A stretch of 38,035 nucleotides of DNA from Phycisphaera mikurensis NBRC 102666 (GCA_945890745.1 CAMDCW010000005.1:1-38035); one strand, 5' to 3'. Shown: positions 28,145 to 37,900, counted from the first letter of the stretch. A program made the numbers and translations. The notes: generated by a model from the letters alone, not told the origin.

Positions 28145-28681
28145 TTAGCGGCGGCCGTGCATCGCGCGATCCATATCGCGCTTCATTTCCCGGGAGGCAA
28201 TGGCGTGGCGCTTGTCGGACGACTTTCGGCCGGTGCCAAGACCAATGAGAATTTTGGCCCGACCGTCCTTGAAATACATCTTGAGCGGAACGATGGTGTA
28301 GCCCTTGCGCTTCACTTCCTCAGCAAGTTTCCGAATTTCCCGCTTATGTGCAAGAAGTCGGCGCACACGGACCGGTGCGTGCTGGAGCGCCTTGCCCGCT
28401 GCCGGATATTCAGCAATATGCACCGAATGGAGCGACAGGGATGGCGGCTCCGCAGTGGCGCTGACGTAACCCTCTGCCAAGCTCACCTTTCCGGCACGAA
28501 TGCTCTTTACTTCCGTGCCAAGGAGCTCAATGCCGCATTCCAGGGTTTCGGTGATCTCGTAGTCATGCCGCGACTGACGATTTTCGATCGTCGGCTCGTT
28601 TGGGACATGTTCTTGGGAACTTCCAGCCACGGGGTGAGTATAGGAGGTTGTGACACTTGCCCGCCTATCGGACAAGACCAT
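28145..28681 (-). CDS. smpB: SsrA-binding protein SmpB
   Basis: RHDYEITETLECGIELLGTEVKSIRAGKVSLAEGYV ... KGYTIVPLKMYFKDGRAKILIGLGTGRKSSDKRHAIASREMKRDMDRAM. Confidence 0.96.
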   Translation of the reverse strand: MVLSDRRASVTTSYTHPVAGSSQEHVPNEPTIENRQSRHDYEITETLECGIELLGTEVKSIRAGKVSLAEGYVSATAEPPSLSLHSVHIAEYPAAGKALQHAPVRVRRLLAHKREIRKLAEEVKRKGYTIVPLKMYFKDGRAKILIGLGTGRKSSDKRHAIASREMKRDMDRAMHGRR

Positions 28682-28837
28682 GTCAAGGAACCGTCAAGTC
28701 GACGCTTGCCTGAACGCCTAGTCGGTGCAACAATGAGATAGTCGCCGATTATCTGCACCCCACACCCCACCGCCGCTGATTCGCCTCCGAATGCAGCACT
28801 GCTCCAAGCAGATAGACCCATACTTAGAAGACCATCG

Positions 28838-31645
28838 ATGAAATCCACTTCGCTCGCCGTCGCTCTCACGCTCGCCACGACTCTGACGACCACCGCACAG
28901 GTAGCGCCTGGACTTGGAGCATCGTCCCAGGCAGTTGAAGCCTTCCGACTTGCTTACCCACAGTCAGACGTCATGACGTGCGGCGATCAGATCGGCCGCG
29001 TCTATGGCAACTTCTCTCAGGGCGCTACCCCTTCGGAAAGCGCCAAGAAGTTCATCGAGACAAATGCACAACAACTCTTCGGCGTCCAGCCAACGGACTT
29101 GGCTCCGTTCGGACCCTTTGAGTCGGGCGAGCACTTGGTGCAGATCATGCCCAACCGCGATGTTGATGGCTTTAAGTTCACCGGGGTCTACTACACGCAA
29201 CAGTTCCGCGGCATCACCGTGTTCCGAAGCAATTTGATGGTGCTTACCCGCAACGAGGCGGGGTTCCCCGCCGTGCTGGCTTCCAGTTCACTGTGGGATG
29301 TCACCGGCGTTGAGAAGCAACTTGAAGGCGTCGATGTGAACAAGTTGCCAAGCGCCAAGATCTGGACGCGAAACCCATTGAGTGCATTCCGCTCCAAGCC
29401 AGAAGTTGGACCGGCGCAATATGTGATCTGGGCCGGCGTCGATCGCGTCAAGGCGGAACCACGCCTCGCAGTGCTCTTCACTGCGGAAGCCGGCAGCCCT
29501 GCTGACCCGGACAATCATCAACGCATTGAGTTTGTTGTTGACGCGCAAAACGGATCGATTCTGTTCCAAGAGAGCAAGATCTATCACGCGGTGAGCGGCC
29601 GAGTGACTTCACCAGCAACCGCTGGATACGGCGCGGACACCTGCGCGACCGAAGTTTCCACCGGAATGCCCTACGTGGCAGTACGAACTGGCACCACCAC
29701 TGCTTACACAGACGTGGACGGAAACTTCTCCATCGCTCCCGGCGCGGCTGGAGCCACGTACACGACGAGTTTGGTCGGTCGTTACTTCACCACCACCAAC
29801 AACAGCGCTGCAACCGTGTCGCTGAGCACCACCGCCAATGATGGCGACAACTGGAGCCCAGTCTTCAACGCAGCCAACAATGTGGCCAACGAACTGTCGC
29901 AGGTCAACGCCTACTACATGTCGAACAAGATGCGCGACCTGGCCGTGGCCGCATCGCCAGCCTTCCCGTCAGTATCGACGCAGACCAGCACATTCTTGAT
30001 CAACTGCAACTTGGCGAGCACGTGCAATGCGTACTACTCCGGCAACACCATCAACTTCTATATCGCTGGTGGCGGATGCGCTGCCACCTCGTTCGGTGAT
30101 GTGGTCGCTCACGAATATGGTCACAACATGGTGTCCAAGGGCGGATCGGGTCAGCAACAGTACGGCGAAGGCATGGGCGACATCTGCGGCTTCCTCTTGT
30201 CGGATGACCCACGTACTGGTGTCGGCTTCCAGACGTGCACCACTGGTATTCGAACCGCGGCAAACACCTGCCAGTTCAACGCCACATCATGCGCGACTGG
30301 TTCCACTTCGTCCGGCGCAACCTGCGGCAGCGAAATCCACTCCTGCGGACAATTGATCTCGGGCTGCTGCTGGGATATGCGCAATCGGTTTGCAGCCACC
30401 TACCCGAGCACCTACCGCACTGACGTTGCTGACTTGTGCGTCAACTCCATCCTGCTGCACGGCAACATCTCCACCATCGCTGCGGACATCACCATCGACT
30501 TCTTGACGCTCGATGATGACAACGCGAACATTGCTGACGGAACCCCGAACTACTCCGCCATCAACGACTCATTCACGCTGCACGGATTGGCGGGTCCGCC
30601 GCTCGCGCTGCTGCAATTCAGCTTCCCTCAGGGACTTCCAACCGTGATCGCACCGGATGGCAGCACCTCCATGCAGGTGAAGATTGATCCGAGCGCGGGC
30701 GTTCCGAACACCGCGACCGCCAAGTTGTTCGGCAAGGTCAGCGGAACAAGTACCTACACGCAATATCCAATGACCTACCTTGGATCGAACCTCTACCAGG
30801 TGAATCTGCCTGGCGGAACGTGCCCTTCCACGCTGAACTTCTACGTCTCGGCTCAGTCCAGCACCGGCGTCACCAACTATTCGCCAGCGACTGCTCCAGC
30901 GGCCTTCTACATCGGCACCGTGGCGAACGGCGTTACCGAGGTGATGGCTGACGACTTTGAAGCGACGACCACCGGTTGGACCGTGGGCGCCACCGGCGAT
31001 GCAGCTACCGCTGGCATCTGGAACCGCGTTGATCCGCTCGGCACGATCGCGCAGCCAGAGGATGACCACACCCCGACCCCTGGCGTCAAGGCGTGGATCA
31101 CCGGTCAGGGAACTGGCGGCGCCGTGGGTGAAGCCGACGTTGACGGCGGCATCACCACCTTGGTGTCTCCAGCCTACAACTGCGATGGTCTGGCCGAGGC
31201 ATACGTCAGTTACTCACGTTGGTACTCCAACAACAGCGGTGCTTCCCCGAACCTCGACACCATGCCGGTGGAGATCTCGGCTGACAACGGCGCCACTTGG
31301 ATTCTGCTTGAGAGCGTTTCTGAGAACGCCGGCGTGTGGGTAGAGAAGACCTTCCGCATCAACAACTACGTCACCCCTTCGGCACAGGTGCGCTTGCGCT
31401 TCCGTGCGCAAGACTTGGGCGCCGGTTCCATCGTGGAAGCTGGCGTTGATGATGTGCGCATCTACGGTGCCAACTGCACGCCGCCGCTCATTGGCGACCT
31501 TGATGGCAACCTCCGCGTCAACGGCGCTGACATGGGCATCCTGCTCGGAGCGTGGGGAACACTCACCTACGACTTGAATGGCGATGGCGGCCCGGTGGGG
31601 GGTGGCGACTTGGGAGTTCTGCTCGGAAACTGGACCACCAACTGA
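28838..31645 (+). CDS. Secreted M36-like (fungalysin-type) zinc metalloprotease with C-terminal dockerin-like repeats
   Basis: Signal peptide MKSTSLAVALTLATTLTTTAQV; VVAHEYGHNMVSKGGSGQQQYGEGMGD (HEYGH plus downstream E); C-terminal GDLDGNLRVNGADMGILLGAWG...DLNGDGGPVGGGDLGVLLGNW. Confidence 0.8.
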   Translation: MKSTSLAVALTLATTLTTTAQVAPGLGASSQAVEAFRLAYPQSDVMTCGDQIGRVYGNFSQGATPSESAKKFIETNAQQLFGVQPTDLAPFGPFESGEHLVQIMPNRDVDGFKFTGVYYTQQFRGITVFRSNLMVLTRNEAGFPAVLASSSLWDVTGVEKQLEGVDVNKLPSAKIWTRNPLSAFRSKPEVGPAQYVIWAGVDRVKAEPRLAVLFTAEAGSPADPDNHQRIEFVVDAQNGSILFQESKIYHAVSGRVTSPATAGYGADTCATEVSTGMPYVAVRTGTTTAYTDVDGNFSIAPGAAGATYTTSLVGRYFTTTNNSAATVSLSTTANDGDNWSPVFNAANNVANELSQVNAYYMSNKMRDLAVAASPAFPSVSTQTSTFLINCNLASTCNAYYSGNTINFYIAGGGCAATSFGDVVAHEYGHNMVSKGGSGQQQYGEGMGDICGFLLSDDPRTGVGFQTCTTGIRTAANTCQFNATSCATGSTSSGATCGSEIHSCGQLISGCCWDMRNRFAATYPSTYRTDVADLCVNSILLHGNISTIAADITIDFLTLDDDNANIADGTPNYSAINDSFTLHGLAGPPLALLQFSFPQGLPTVIAPDGSTSMQVKIDPSAGVPNTATAKLFGKVSGTSTYTQYPMTYLGSNLYQVNLPGGTCPSTLNFYVSAQSSTGVTNYSPATAPAAFYIGTVANGVTEVMADDFEATTTGWTVGATGDAATAGIWNRVDPLGTIAQPEDDHTPTPGVKAWITGQGTGGAVGEADVDGGITTLVSPAYNCDGLAEAYVSYSRWYSNNSGASPNLDTMPVEISADNGATWILLESVSENAGVWVEKTFRINNYVTPSAQVRLRFRAQDLGAGSIVEAGVDDVRIYGANCTPPLIGDLDGNLRVNGADMGILLGAWGTLTYDLNGDGGPVGGGDLGVLLGNWTTN

Positions 31646-31705
31646 TCAAACTGGATCAGGAATGTCCCTGGGTGGCAACTGACCCAGTGTCCATAGTTAT
31701 TACAA

Positions 31706-31738
31706 ATGCCCCCGCCGTTGAACGGCGGGGGCATTTTG
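31706..31738 (+). terminator. Rho-independent terminator of the M36-like protease gene
   Basis: ATGCCCCCGCCGTTgAACGGCGGGGGCAT followed by TTT. Confidence 0.85.
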
Positions 31739-31745
31739 CTATACT
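31718..31745 (+). promoter_or_regulatory. Predicted sigma-70-type promoter for tRNA-Leu
   Basis: TTGAAC (31718-31723), 16-bp spacer, TATACT (31740-31745). Confidence 0.5.
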
Positions 31746-31789
31746 CCTCGACCCTCCGCAGCAGGTTTCGCCTGCGCGGTGGATCCATC

Positions 31790-31873
31790 GCCCGGATGGC
31801 GGAACTGGCAGACGCGCCAGCTTGAGGTGCTGGTGGGAGCAATCCCTTGGAGGTTCGAGTCCTCTTCCGGGCA
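31790..31873 (+). tRNA. tRNA-Leu (anticodon GAG)
   Basis: GCCCGGA...TCCGGGC-A acceptor; anticodon arm CCAGC-TTGAGGT-GCTGG; long variable arm GGGAGCAATCCC; T loop TTCGAGT. CCA not encoded. Confidence 0.95.
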
Positions 31874-31875
31874 TT

Positions 31876-31905
31876 CACGGGAGGCGCCCAACGGCGCCTC
31901 CCGTG
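31876..31905 (+). terminator. Terminator-like hairpin immediately after tRNA-Leu
   Basis: CACGGGAGGCGCC-CAAC-GGCGCCTCCCGTG perfect 13-bp stem; only a weak T-tract. Confidence 0.7.
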
Positions 31906-31949
31906 TTGCATTCCAAAGCAGCCCGGAGACCGTACAGTTTGGAAGTCTC

Positions 31950-32762
31950 ATGCAGCCAAACCCACTCCAGCACCTGATGCCCACCTGCTCCGGCGCCAAG
32001 GCCGCCGCTGCCGGCACAGTGCTCGGAACCCCGGCACCAGCGGACAGCGCTCATGCTGATCCACGCACCGGAACCGTTCGGCTGAACGAGATCTTTCACT
32101 CTATCCAAGGGGAGAGCACCTGGGCAGGCGCTCCGTGCGTCTTTGTACGCCTGACGGGCTGCCCGTTGCGCTGCACCTACTGCGACACCGAGTACGCGTT
32201 CCGCGAAGGACGCACGGCAACGCTCGGCGAGATTGTCGACGCGGTGCTGGCTACCGGCTGTCCGCTGGTTGAACTCACTGGCGGCGAGCCCCTCGCTCAG
32301 AAACGCGCCTTCGATCTCATCCGCCTGCTCTGTGACCGCGGGCTGACCGTGCTCATTGAGACATCCGGCGCCATGGACATTTCGCCCTGCGATGAGCGCT
32401 CCATCCGCATCTTGGACATCAAGACGCCTGGGAGCGGGGAGAGCGCGCGGAACCTGTGGTCCAATATTGCCAACCTGCGCGCCCGTGACGAGGTGAAGTT
32501 TGTGCTCACCGACCGCGCCGATTACGAATGGGCAGTGGCAACCATCGCCGAGCGCGGCTTGACGGAACGCGTACAGCGCGGCGAACTGGGCGCCATCCTG
32601 ATGAGCGCGGCGTGGGCGCAGCCCAAGGGACTGGAGATTGCTGGTTGCCCTGGACTTTCGCCACGCTCGCTTGCCGAGTGGATCATTGCCGATCGCCTGG
32701 CCGTGCGGATGCAGACACAAATGCACAAAATCATTTGGGAACCGCAGACACGCGGCGTATAA
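31950..32762 (+). CDS. queE: 7-carboxy-7-deazaguanine synthase (radical SAM)
   Basis: LNEIFHSIQGESTWAGAPCVFVRLTGCPLRCTYCDTEYAF (CX3CX2C), VELTGGEPLAQ. The ORF-track start at 31779 runs through the tRNA; Met at 31950 preferred. Confidence 0.92.
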   Translation: MQPNPLQHLMPTCSGAKAAAAGTVLGTPAPADSAHADPRTGTVRLNEIFHSIQGESTWAGAPCVFVRLTGCPLRCTYCDTEYAFREGRTATLGEIVDAVLATGCPLVELTGGEPLAQKRAFDLIRLLCDRGLTVLIETSGAMDISPCDERSIRILDIKTPGSGESARNLWSNIANLRARDEVKFVLTDRADYEWAVATIAERGLTERVQRGELGAILMSAAWAQPKGLEIAGCPGLSPRSLAEWIIADRLAVRMQTQMHKIIWEPQTRGV

Positions 32763-32772
32763 AGATCCCACC

Positions 32773-33360
32773 GTGGAACATCCAGTCGACCTGAACAATC
32801 CGGATCGCCAGCGCGCCTTTGCTGAACTCATCGGGCGCCACTATCCCGCGCTGCGTGATTTGGCTGCGCGAACCCTGCGGGCTGAGCACGAAACCATGGG
32901 CTTTGGTGCTGCGGCGCTTGCGCCAACATCATTGGTCACGGAGACGGTGCTACGACTGATGAAGCAGGATGACCTGCCCATCAATGACGCGCATCTGCGT
33001 GGATTGGCCAGCGTGTTCATGACACGCGTGATTGCCGACCGCCGCCGCGCACGTCTCGCCATCAAACGCGATGTACGCATGACGCAACGGCTCGACACCG
33101 AACTTGGTGCCGGGCTGCGCGAAGACGCGCCGGACGCATCAAGCCGCGCCGACCTTGAACTTCTTGAACAGGCCATGATCGATCTGGCCGGCACGCATCC
33201 GCGTGAAATGGAGGTGGTCACGCTGCATTCCGTGGCCGGCATTTCCATGGATGTGGTGGCTGGCTTAGTGAATGTCAGCTTGGCCACTGCGCATCGTGAC
33301 TTAGTAGCAGCACGCGCCCTGCTTGCGCGGCGATTGCGATCACTGCGCGACGTGCGGTGA
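32773..33360 (+). CDS. ECF-type sigma factor (Sigma70_ECF / planctomycete type)
   Basis: ALAPTSLVTETVLRLMKQDD, GLASVFMTRVIADRRRARLA, HPREMEVVTLHSVAGISMDVVAGLVNVSLATAHRDLVAARALLARRL; GTG start inferred. Confidence 0.85.
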   Translation: MEHPVDLNNPDRQRAFAELIGRHYPALRDLAARTLRAEHETMGFGAAALAPTSLVTETVLRLMKQDDLPINDAHLRGLASVFMTRVIADRRRARLAIKRDVRMTQRLDTELGAGLREDAPDASSRADLELLEQAMIDLAGTHPREMEVVTLHSVAGISMDVVAGLVNVSLATAHRDLVAARALLARRLRSLRDVR

Positions 33361-33361
33361 A

Positions 33362-34270
33362 TTACTTCGGTTTGTTGGTGTTTGCCAGCGCGATGACCTT
33401 GGTCGCCGCACCGGACCCTTGGAATACCGCTAAGAACGGGGCTGGATCGGCGGGAACGGTGTCCCAACCAACCTTCTGCCCCATCGTCAACGTGCAGGTG
33501 ACAATCATCAAGTCTCCGCACTGCGTGGCGCGTGCATCCGCGAGCACGGGCGCCTCGGTGGTAGCAGCTTTGGCGCCGCGAATCATGTCCGCGCGCTCTT
33601 TTTGACCTTTGAAATTCACCACTTGGAATCCTTCGGCAAGCATTCCGTCGAAGGTCGGCAAGTCTTTGGCGTGTTGCGCCGTGAGAAATTTGGAGAGCAG
33701 CGCGGATCCAGTGGCGTTCAGCGCAGCATCACCCGCGAACCGCGGTGCAGTGGGCGCGGGACGGACAGCGGGCATTTCCAGGGACGCCCATGCAGCCAAC
33801 CGCCATGCTCCTTCGACCTGCTGCCACACCGCGAGGCGCGGAGCGGGCTCGGATGGGAGTTTCTTGCCACCGACTGATTCTCCTGCCTTTACAAGGCAAG
33901 TAACCACTAACGCATCACCAACGCGCGTAGCCCGGACACCGCTGACCGTGGGAGCGGTGACACCAAGGGCGGTAATGGCGGCTACTTCCGCAGTGCGGTC
34001 AAAGGCTCCTTCGAAATTGATGCGCTGGAAATTTGCCTGCATGCCGGCTTCAATCGCCGCGCGATCCTTGCTCACCATCTTCTGGAACCAGCCATCAAGG
34101 AGACCGGTTGCCAGCGTGTTGAGTCCTGCTTCATCCTTGGGCCAAGCGATGGCTGGTGCCGGCGCTGCGGGCGCCGTTTGCATGGACGTAGCGATGGGGT
34201 TGCTTGCAACCGCAAAGAGTTGCGAAGCGGCCACGATCACGGCGACAGAAGTCATAGGTGTGTAATGCAT
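33362..34270 (-). CDS. Exported protein with internal duplication of an NTF2/DUF4440-like domain
   Basis: N-terminal signal; halves GLNTLATGLLDGWFQKMVSKDRAAIEAGMQANFQRINFEGAFDR and ALNATGSALLSKFLTAQHAKDLPTFDGMLAEGFQVVNFKGQKER align. Confidence 0.6.
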   Translation of the reverse strand: MHYTPMTSVAVIVAASQLFAVASNPIATSMQTAPAAPAPAIAWPKDEAGLNTLATGLLDGWFQKMVSKDRAAIEAGMQANFQRINFEGAFDRTAEVAAITALGVTAPTVSGVRATRVGDALVVTCLVKAGESVGGKKLPSEPAPRLAVWQQVEGAWRLAAWASLEMPAVRPAPTAPRFAGDAALNATGSALLSKFLTAQHAKDLPTFDGMLAEGFQVVNFKGQKERADMIRGAKAATTEAPVLADARATQCGDLMIVTCTLTMGQKVGWDTVPADPAPFLAVFQGSGAATKVIALANTNKPK

Positions 34271-34320
34271 GTGAATCTCCAACAACGGTGTACCACGATC
34301 CCTCGGGGTTCATGCGCACG

Positions 34321-36804
34321 TCACCAATTGTCGGATCCCTCGGGCAAACGTTGCACCCCAAACTGCGTCTCCACCGCGCGCGCACCCTGCTCGTCGCCCC
34401 ACGCTGCCAGGACCCCCGCAAGCACGCGCGCTGACAGCGCAGACACAACCCCCTTGCCATCACTGCCAGCGGCCATTGCATCGCCAAGCTGGGTCATGGC
34501 GCATTCATACGCGGTGTCGTAGTCGCAGACTCGGTAGGCAATCGGGGAGAAGAATGCCAAATACCACGGGCGCAATCCGTCGGTTGGAATTTGGCGGTGG
34601 TACTCCGGCCACAAGAACCGCCTATAAACCAGGTATGCGTCGTCAAAGTGCCCCAAGTTGGCGCATGCGTACGCCAGATTCCAATGAGCGTTGACCGTGC
34701 GCGAGGCGCCGCTACCAAAGTGATGCTCCATGCGAGCACACAGCATGGTCATGCTTTGCACCATGTCATCACTGTTGAGACCATCAATCGACATCATGGT
34801 GAACACTTGCGTTTCCGCAAGCAGCAATTCCGGGTCGTTGGGCGAGAGGTGCTGCTCAAGGTATCCCCGCGCTGCAAACACTTCAGCGGTCCGGTTGGGA
34901 TATCCGTCGGCGCGAACGAGTGTCGAAATTCTGCTGAGGGCATAGGTGCACCCCGCATCAATGGGATCATCAAGCAGCGAGGCGTACCACTGACCTGCCA
35001 GCACTCGGACTGCTGGATCAGTGAATAGTGAAAAGAACGGCCACGGCTGACGTTCCATGCACATGGTCGGAATGAGCGAGCGCGCCGGGTCGCTACGGAT
35101 CTCGCCACTTGCTGAGAGGCGCGCAAAGATCATTGGACCGATCACGGCTGCACTGGCGCGGTCGTACTTCAAGGCCATGCGATAGTAAAGCGGTGCTAAC
35201 TCTGCAAATGCCGTGCTTTCGCCGGCTGGATCAGCCTTGAGCACCCCGTCAAACGATCGATCTAAGAGCTCATACGCGCTGCGATGCTGCCACGCTTCCT
35301 GGTGACCACGGACAACAATCGCTGCCAGTCGTCCAGCGACCAGCGGATCATCAACGGCGACGGTTTCGACCAACTTCTCAATGCGTCCAAACACTTCCTT
35401 GCCAGCGGCGGGATCTTTGGTGGCACTCTGCTGCGCCACCATGTCTTCAATCATCGACTGCGCAAATTGCATCGTCCTTTCAGAGTGGCGCTGCGCCGTC
35501 TCCGACAACTGTCGTTGATGGCTCGCCTGCGCGGTCCAGAGTGCAAACTGCACCAATCCCCCGACGATGGCAAGTGCGGCTACAACGGCAAGTGCGGTAG
35601 CAAGTCGATGGCGGCGGACCATGCGCCATGTGCGTTCCCAGGGTGCGAGCAATCGCGCAGCCACTGGCAATCCATCCAAGTATCGATGGAGGTCATCCGC
35701 CAGTGCTGCCGCCGATGCGTAGCGATCCTCTGGATGCGCGGCGGTCGCGCGGCGGACGATGGCTTCCAGGTCACCGCGAACTACTTCGGCCAGCTCGTCC
35801 GGTTTCATTCCACGCGCGGCTGCCACGGCAGCGGTGGCATCCGGGTTCGCAGCCGCCATCTCGGCAAGCCACGCGCTCGGGGGAACCACATAAGGAACTT
35901 CCAGCGGGCTACGCGGTAGTTTGGACGGTGGTCCGCCCACTAACAATTCGGCGAGCACTGTTCCCAGCGCATACACGTCGCTGCGCGCGTCGGCAATCCC
36001 CGCGCCGTGCATCCATTGCTCGGGGGCCATGTATTGCGGTGTTCCCAGGCGCTGCCCCTCCGCGGTTCGAAGGCTGGCGGCATCCGATGGATCGACTGCC
36101 TTGGCAACGCCAAAGTCAATGACCTTCACAACGGCACGGTCAGCGTTACGCGTTACCAAGATGTTGCCGGGCTTCAAATCGCGATGAATGACGCCCTTTT
36201 GGTGCGCGTGTTGCACGCCGGAACACACATCAATAAAGAGGCGCACGCGGTCACGCGGACGCATGTGACGTTCGTCACAGAGGGCGTTGATGGGTAGCCC
36301 ATCAATGAACGGCATGACAAACCACGGCCGGCCGTCTTCGGTGGTGCCAGCGTCCAGCACCGTAGCAACATGCGGATGATCCATGAGCGCCAAGGTGTGG
36401 CGTTCGTTTTCAAATCGGGCAAGCACTAACCGCGAGCCGGGGTCGCGGCGCAGCAGTTTGAGCGCCACCAGTCGACGCACTGGTTGTTCCTGAGAAGCAA
36501 GCCACACGGTGCCGAACCCACCTTCACCGATTTGCGTCACCAGCGTGTAGCGACCGATGCGCCCCACACCTTCCTCCATACCCAACTGCACTTCGGTAGC
36601 GGCGCGCGCGAGCAGTGCGTCAATCTCAGCAAGCGTGCGCGCGCTGGGCTCACCGAGGGTGGCGAAATCCGGGCCGCGCAGGATTGCTTCTTGCGGTGTT
36701 TCTGGCGGCGTGTCTGGCGTCAATGGCACGCCAATAGACGGCCCTGACTTGGAATGCCGGTTGGCAGATTGTGGAGCTGTACTGTCGTGTCCCGCCGGGA
36801 TCAT
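34321..36804 (-). CDS. Transmembrane Ser/Thr protein kinase with TPR-like C-terminal region
   Basis: IGEGGFGTVWLA, VALKLLRRD, VIHRDLKPGNILV, VIDFGVAKAV, GTPQYMAPEQ; one TM (LATALAVVAALAIVGGLVQFALW). Confidence 0.94.
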   Translation of the reverse strand: MIPAGHDSTAPQSANRHSKSGPSIGVPLTPDTPPETPQEAILRGPDFATLGEPSARTLAEIDALLARAATEVQLGMEEGVGRIGRYTLVTQIGEGGFGTVWLASQEQPVRRLVALKLLRRDPGSRLVLARFENERHTLALMDHPHVATVLDAGTTEDGRPWFVMPFIDGLPINALCDERHMRPRDRVRLFIDVCSGVQHAHQKGVIHRDLKPGNILVTRNADRAVVKVIDFGVAKAVDPSDAASLRTAEGQRLGTPQYMAPEQWMHGAGIADARSDVYALGTVLAELLVGGPPSKLPRSPLEVPYVVPPSAWLAEMAAANPDATAAVAAARGMKPDELAEVVRGDLEAIVRRATAAHPEDRYASAAALADDLHRYLDGLPVAARLLAPWERTWRMVRRHRLATALAVVAALAIVGGLVQFALWTAQASHQRQLSETAQRHSERTMQFAQSMIEDMVAQQSATKDPAAGKEVFGRIEKLVETVAVDDPLVAGRLAAIVVRGHQEAWQHRSAYELLDRSFDGVLKADPAGESTAFAELAPLYYRMALKYDRASAAVIGPMIFARLSASGEIRSDPARSLIPTMCMERQPWPFFSLFTDPAVRVLAGQWYASLLDDPIDAGCTYALSRISTLVRADGYPNRTAEVFAARGYLEQHLSPNDPELLLAETQVFTMMSIDGLNSDDMVQSMTMLCARMEHHFGSGASRTVNAHWNLAYACANLGHFDDAYLVYRRFLWPEYHRQIPTDGLRPWYLAFFSPIAYRVCDYDTAYECAMTQLGDAMAAGSDGKGVVSALSARVLAGVLAAWGDEQGARAVETQFGVQRLPEGSDNW

Positions 36805-36860
36805 GCAGCAATGCTAAACCAATTGGCAAAAACCGCAAACATCATCAGCACCATGTTCGA

Positions 36861-37664
36861 TCAGTACACCCAACCCTCAACCATGGCCACCTCGGGCACC
36901 ACGGCGGCCACGGTTGGCATGGTCAGGATGATGGCGTCAAGCATGTCGCCTTCCTCGTCTTGAATGGCTTCGCTGACAATCTGCGGCGGAATGGAGACCT
37001 TGGAATCGCTCAATAAACGAATGATTTCTGCACGCACCTTCATAGGCGGATCGCCGGCGCCCTTGTAACCGCGCTTTGGCCAGCCCTTGAGATGCAAGAT
37101 TGATGCCGGGCATCCTTCGCACACCACTACGTCGCCCGATGTGCCGGGGATGCAGGGTTCGATCCGAATGCCCTCTTCTGCGAGCGGCAAGAGAACTTCG
37201 CACATGAATGTCCACGTCTGCTTGAAGACGCGCAGGTTCAGTGGCGACATGGGGGTATTCATAGCGATGTCGCAGGCGCGACGTGGCTCGCGACGCGTGC
37301 GTTCGCGGACTGCTCCGCGCCACAACCGCGGCGATGCAAGACCCTGCATCCAGCGTGCCACTGCCATCCAATCGTTTGGTAATCCAAATTCGCGAACGAT
37401 CTCCGCGGGGATTGACATCGGCGCATCCACGCGCCAAACATGCGCGCGCTTGTCATCACGCGAGGCGAGGATGGCACGAACAAGTCCGCGGCGGTCGAGC
37501 CGTCCCATCGACTCAACCGGTGTTCGGAGCGAAGACATGTCACGGGTGATGACACGAATCTTTGCTGCTCCGCCGGAATCGGCTCCGGAGAAATCAACAC
37601 CGTGGAGAATGACGCCGTCGGCGAGACCGCTCGACTGGCTCTGCTGTGAGTTACTTGACTTCAT
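36861..37664 (-). CDS. DUF429-like predicted nuclease-fold protein
   Basis: ILHGVDFSGADSGGAAKIRVITRD, VWRVDAPMSIPAEIV, ACDIAMNTPMSPLNLRVFKQTW, MLDAIILTMPTVAAV. Confidence 0.6.
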   Translation of the reverse strand: MKSSNSQQSQSSGLADGVILHGVDFSGADSGGAAKIRVITRDMSSLRTPVESMGRLDRRGLVRAILASRDDKRAHVWRVDAPMSIPAEIVREFGLPNDWMAVARWMQGLASPRLWRGAVRERTRREPRRACDIAMNTPMSPLNLRVFKQTWTFMCEVLLPLAEEGIRIEPCIPGTSGDVVVCEGCPASILHLKGWPKRGYKGAGDPPMKVRAEIIRLLSDSKVSIPPQIVSEAIQDEEGDMLDAIILTMPTVAAVVPEVAMVEGWVY

Positions 37665-37668
37665 TGAT

Positions 37669-37896
37669 TCAACCGTTCCCGCACTGACTCTGTGATTTGC
37701 CGCATGGGCAACATGATCCGGTGTGCACATGCGCCTGACCAACCGACGAACCGGCAACGCCGAACACACTGTGTTTGCGCGTGAATTGACGTCCCTTGCC
37801 GGCCGGATCTTCGACCGGCGCATCCGCTTCGCGCATGGGGCGGAGGAGAACGATCACTTCACCATCTTCTTCGCAGGCATATTCGTACTGAGGCAT
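37669..37896 (-). CDS. FmdB-like putative zinc-ribbon protein
   Basis: MPQYEYACEEDGEVIVLLRPMREADAP...; Cys-rich C-terminus SCCPCGKSQSQCGNG. Confidence 0.65.
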   Translation of the reverse strand: MPQYEYACEEDGEVIVLLRPMREADAPVEDPAGKGRQFTRKHSVFGVAGSSVGQAHVHTGSCCPCGKSQSQCGNG

Positions 37897-37900
37897 GTGA

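Noticed and set aside
31779-31949. N-terminal extension of queE through the tRNA gene
   Set aside because: Covers the complete tRNA-Leu and its terminator; QueE-like sequence follows the Met at 31950.
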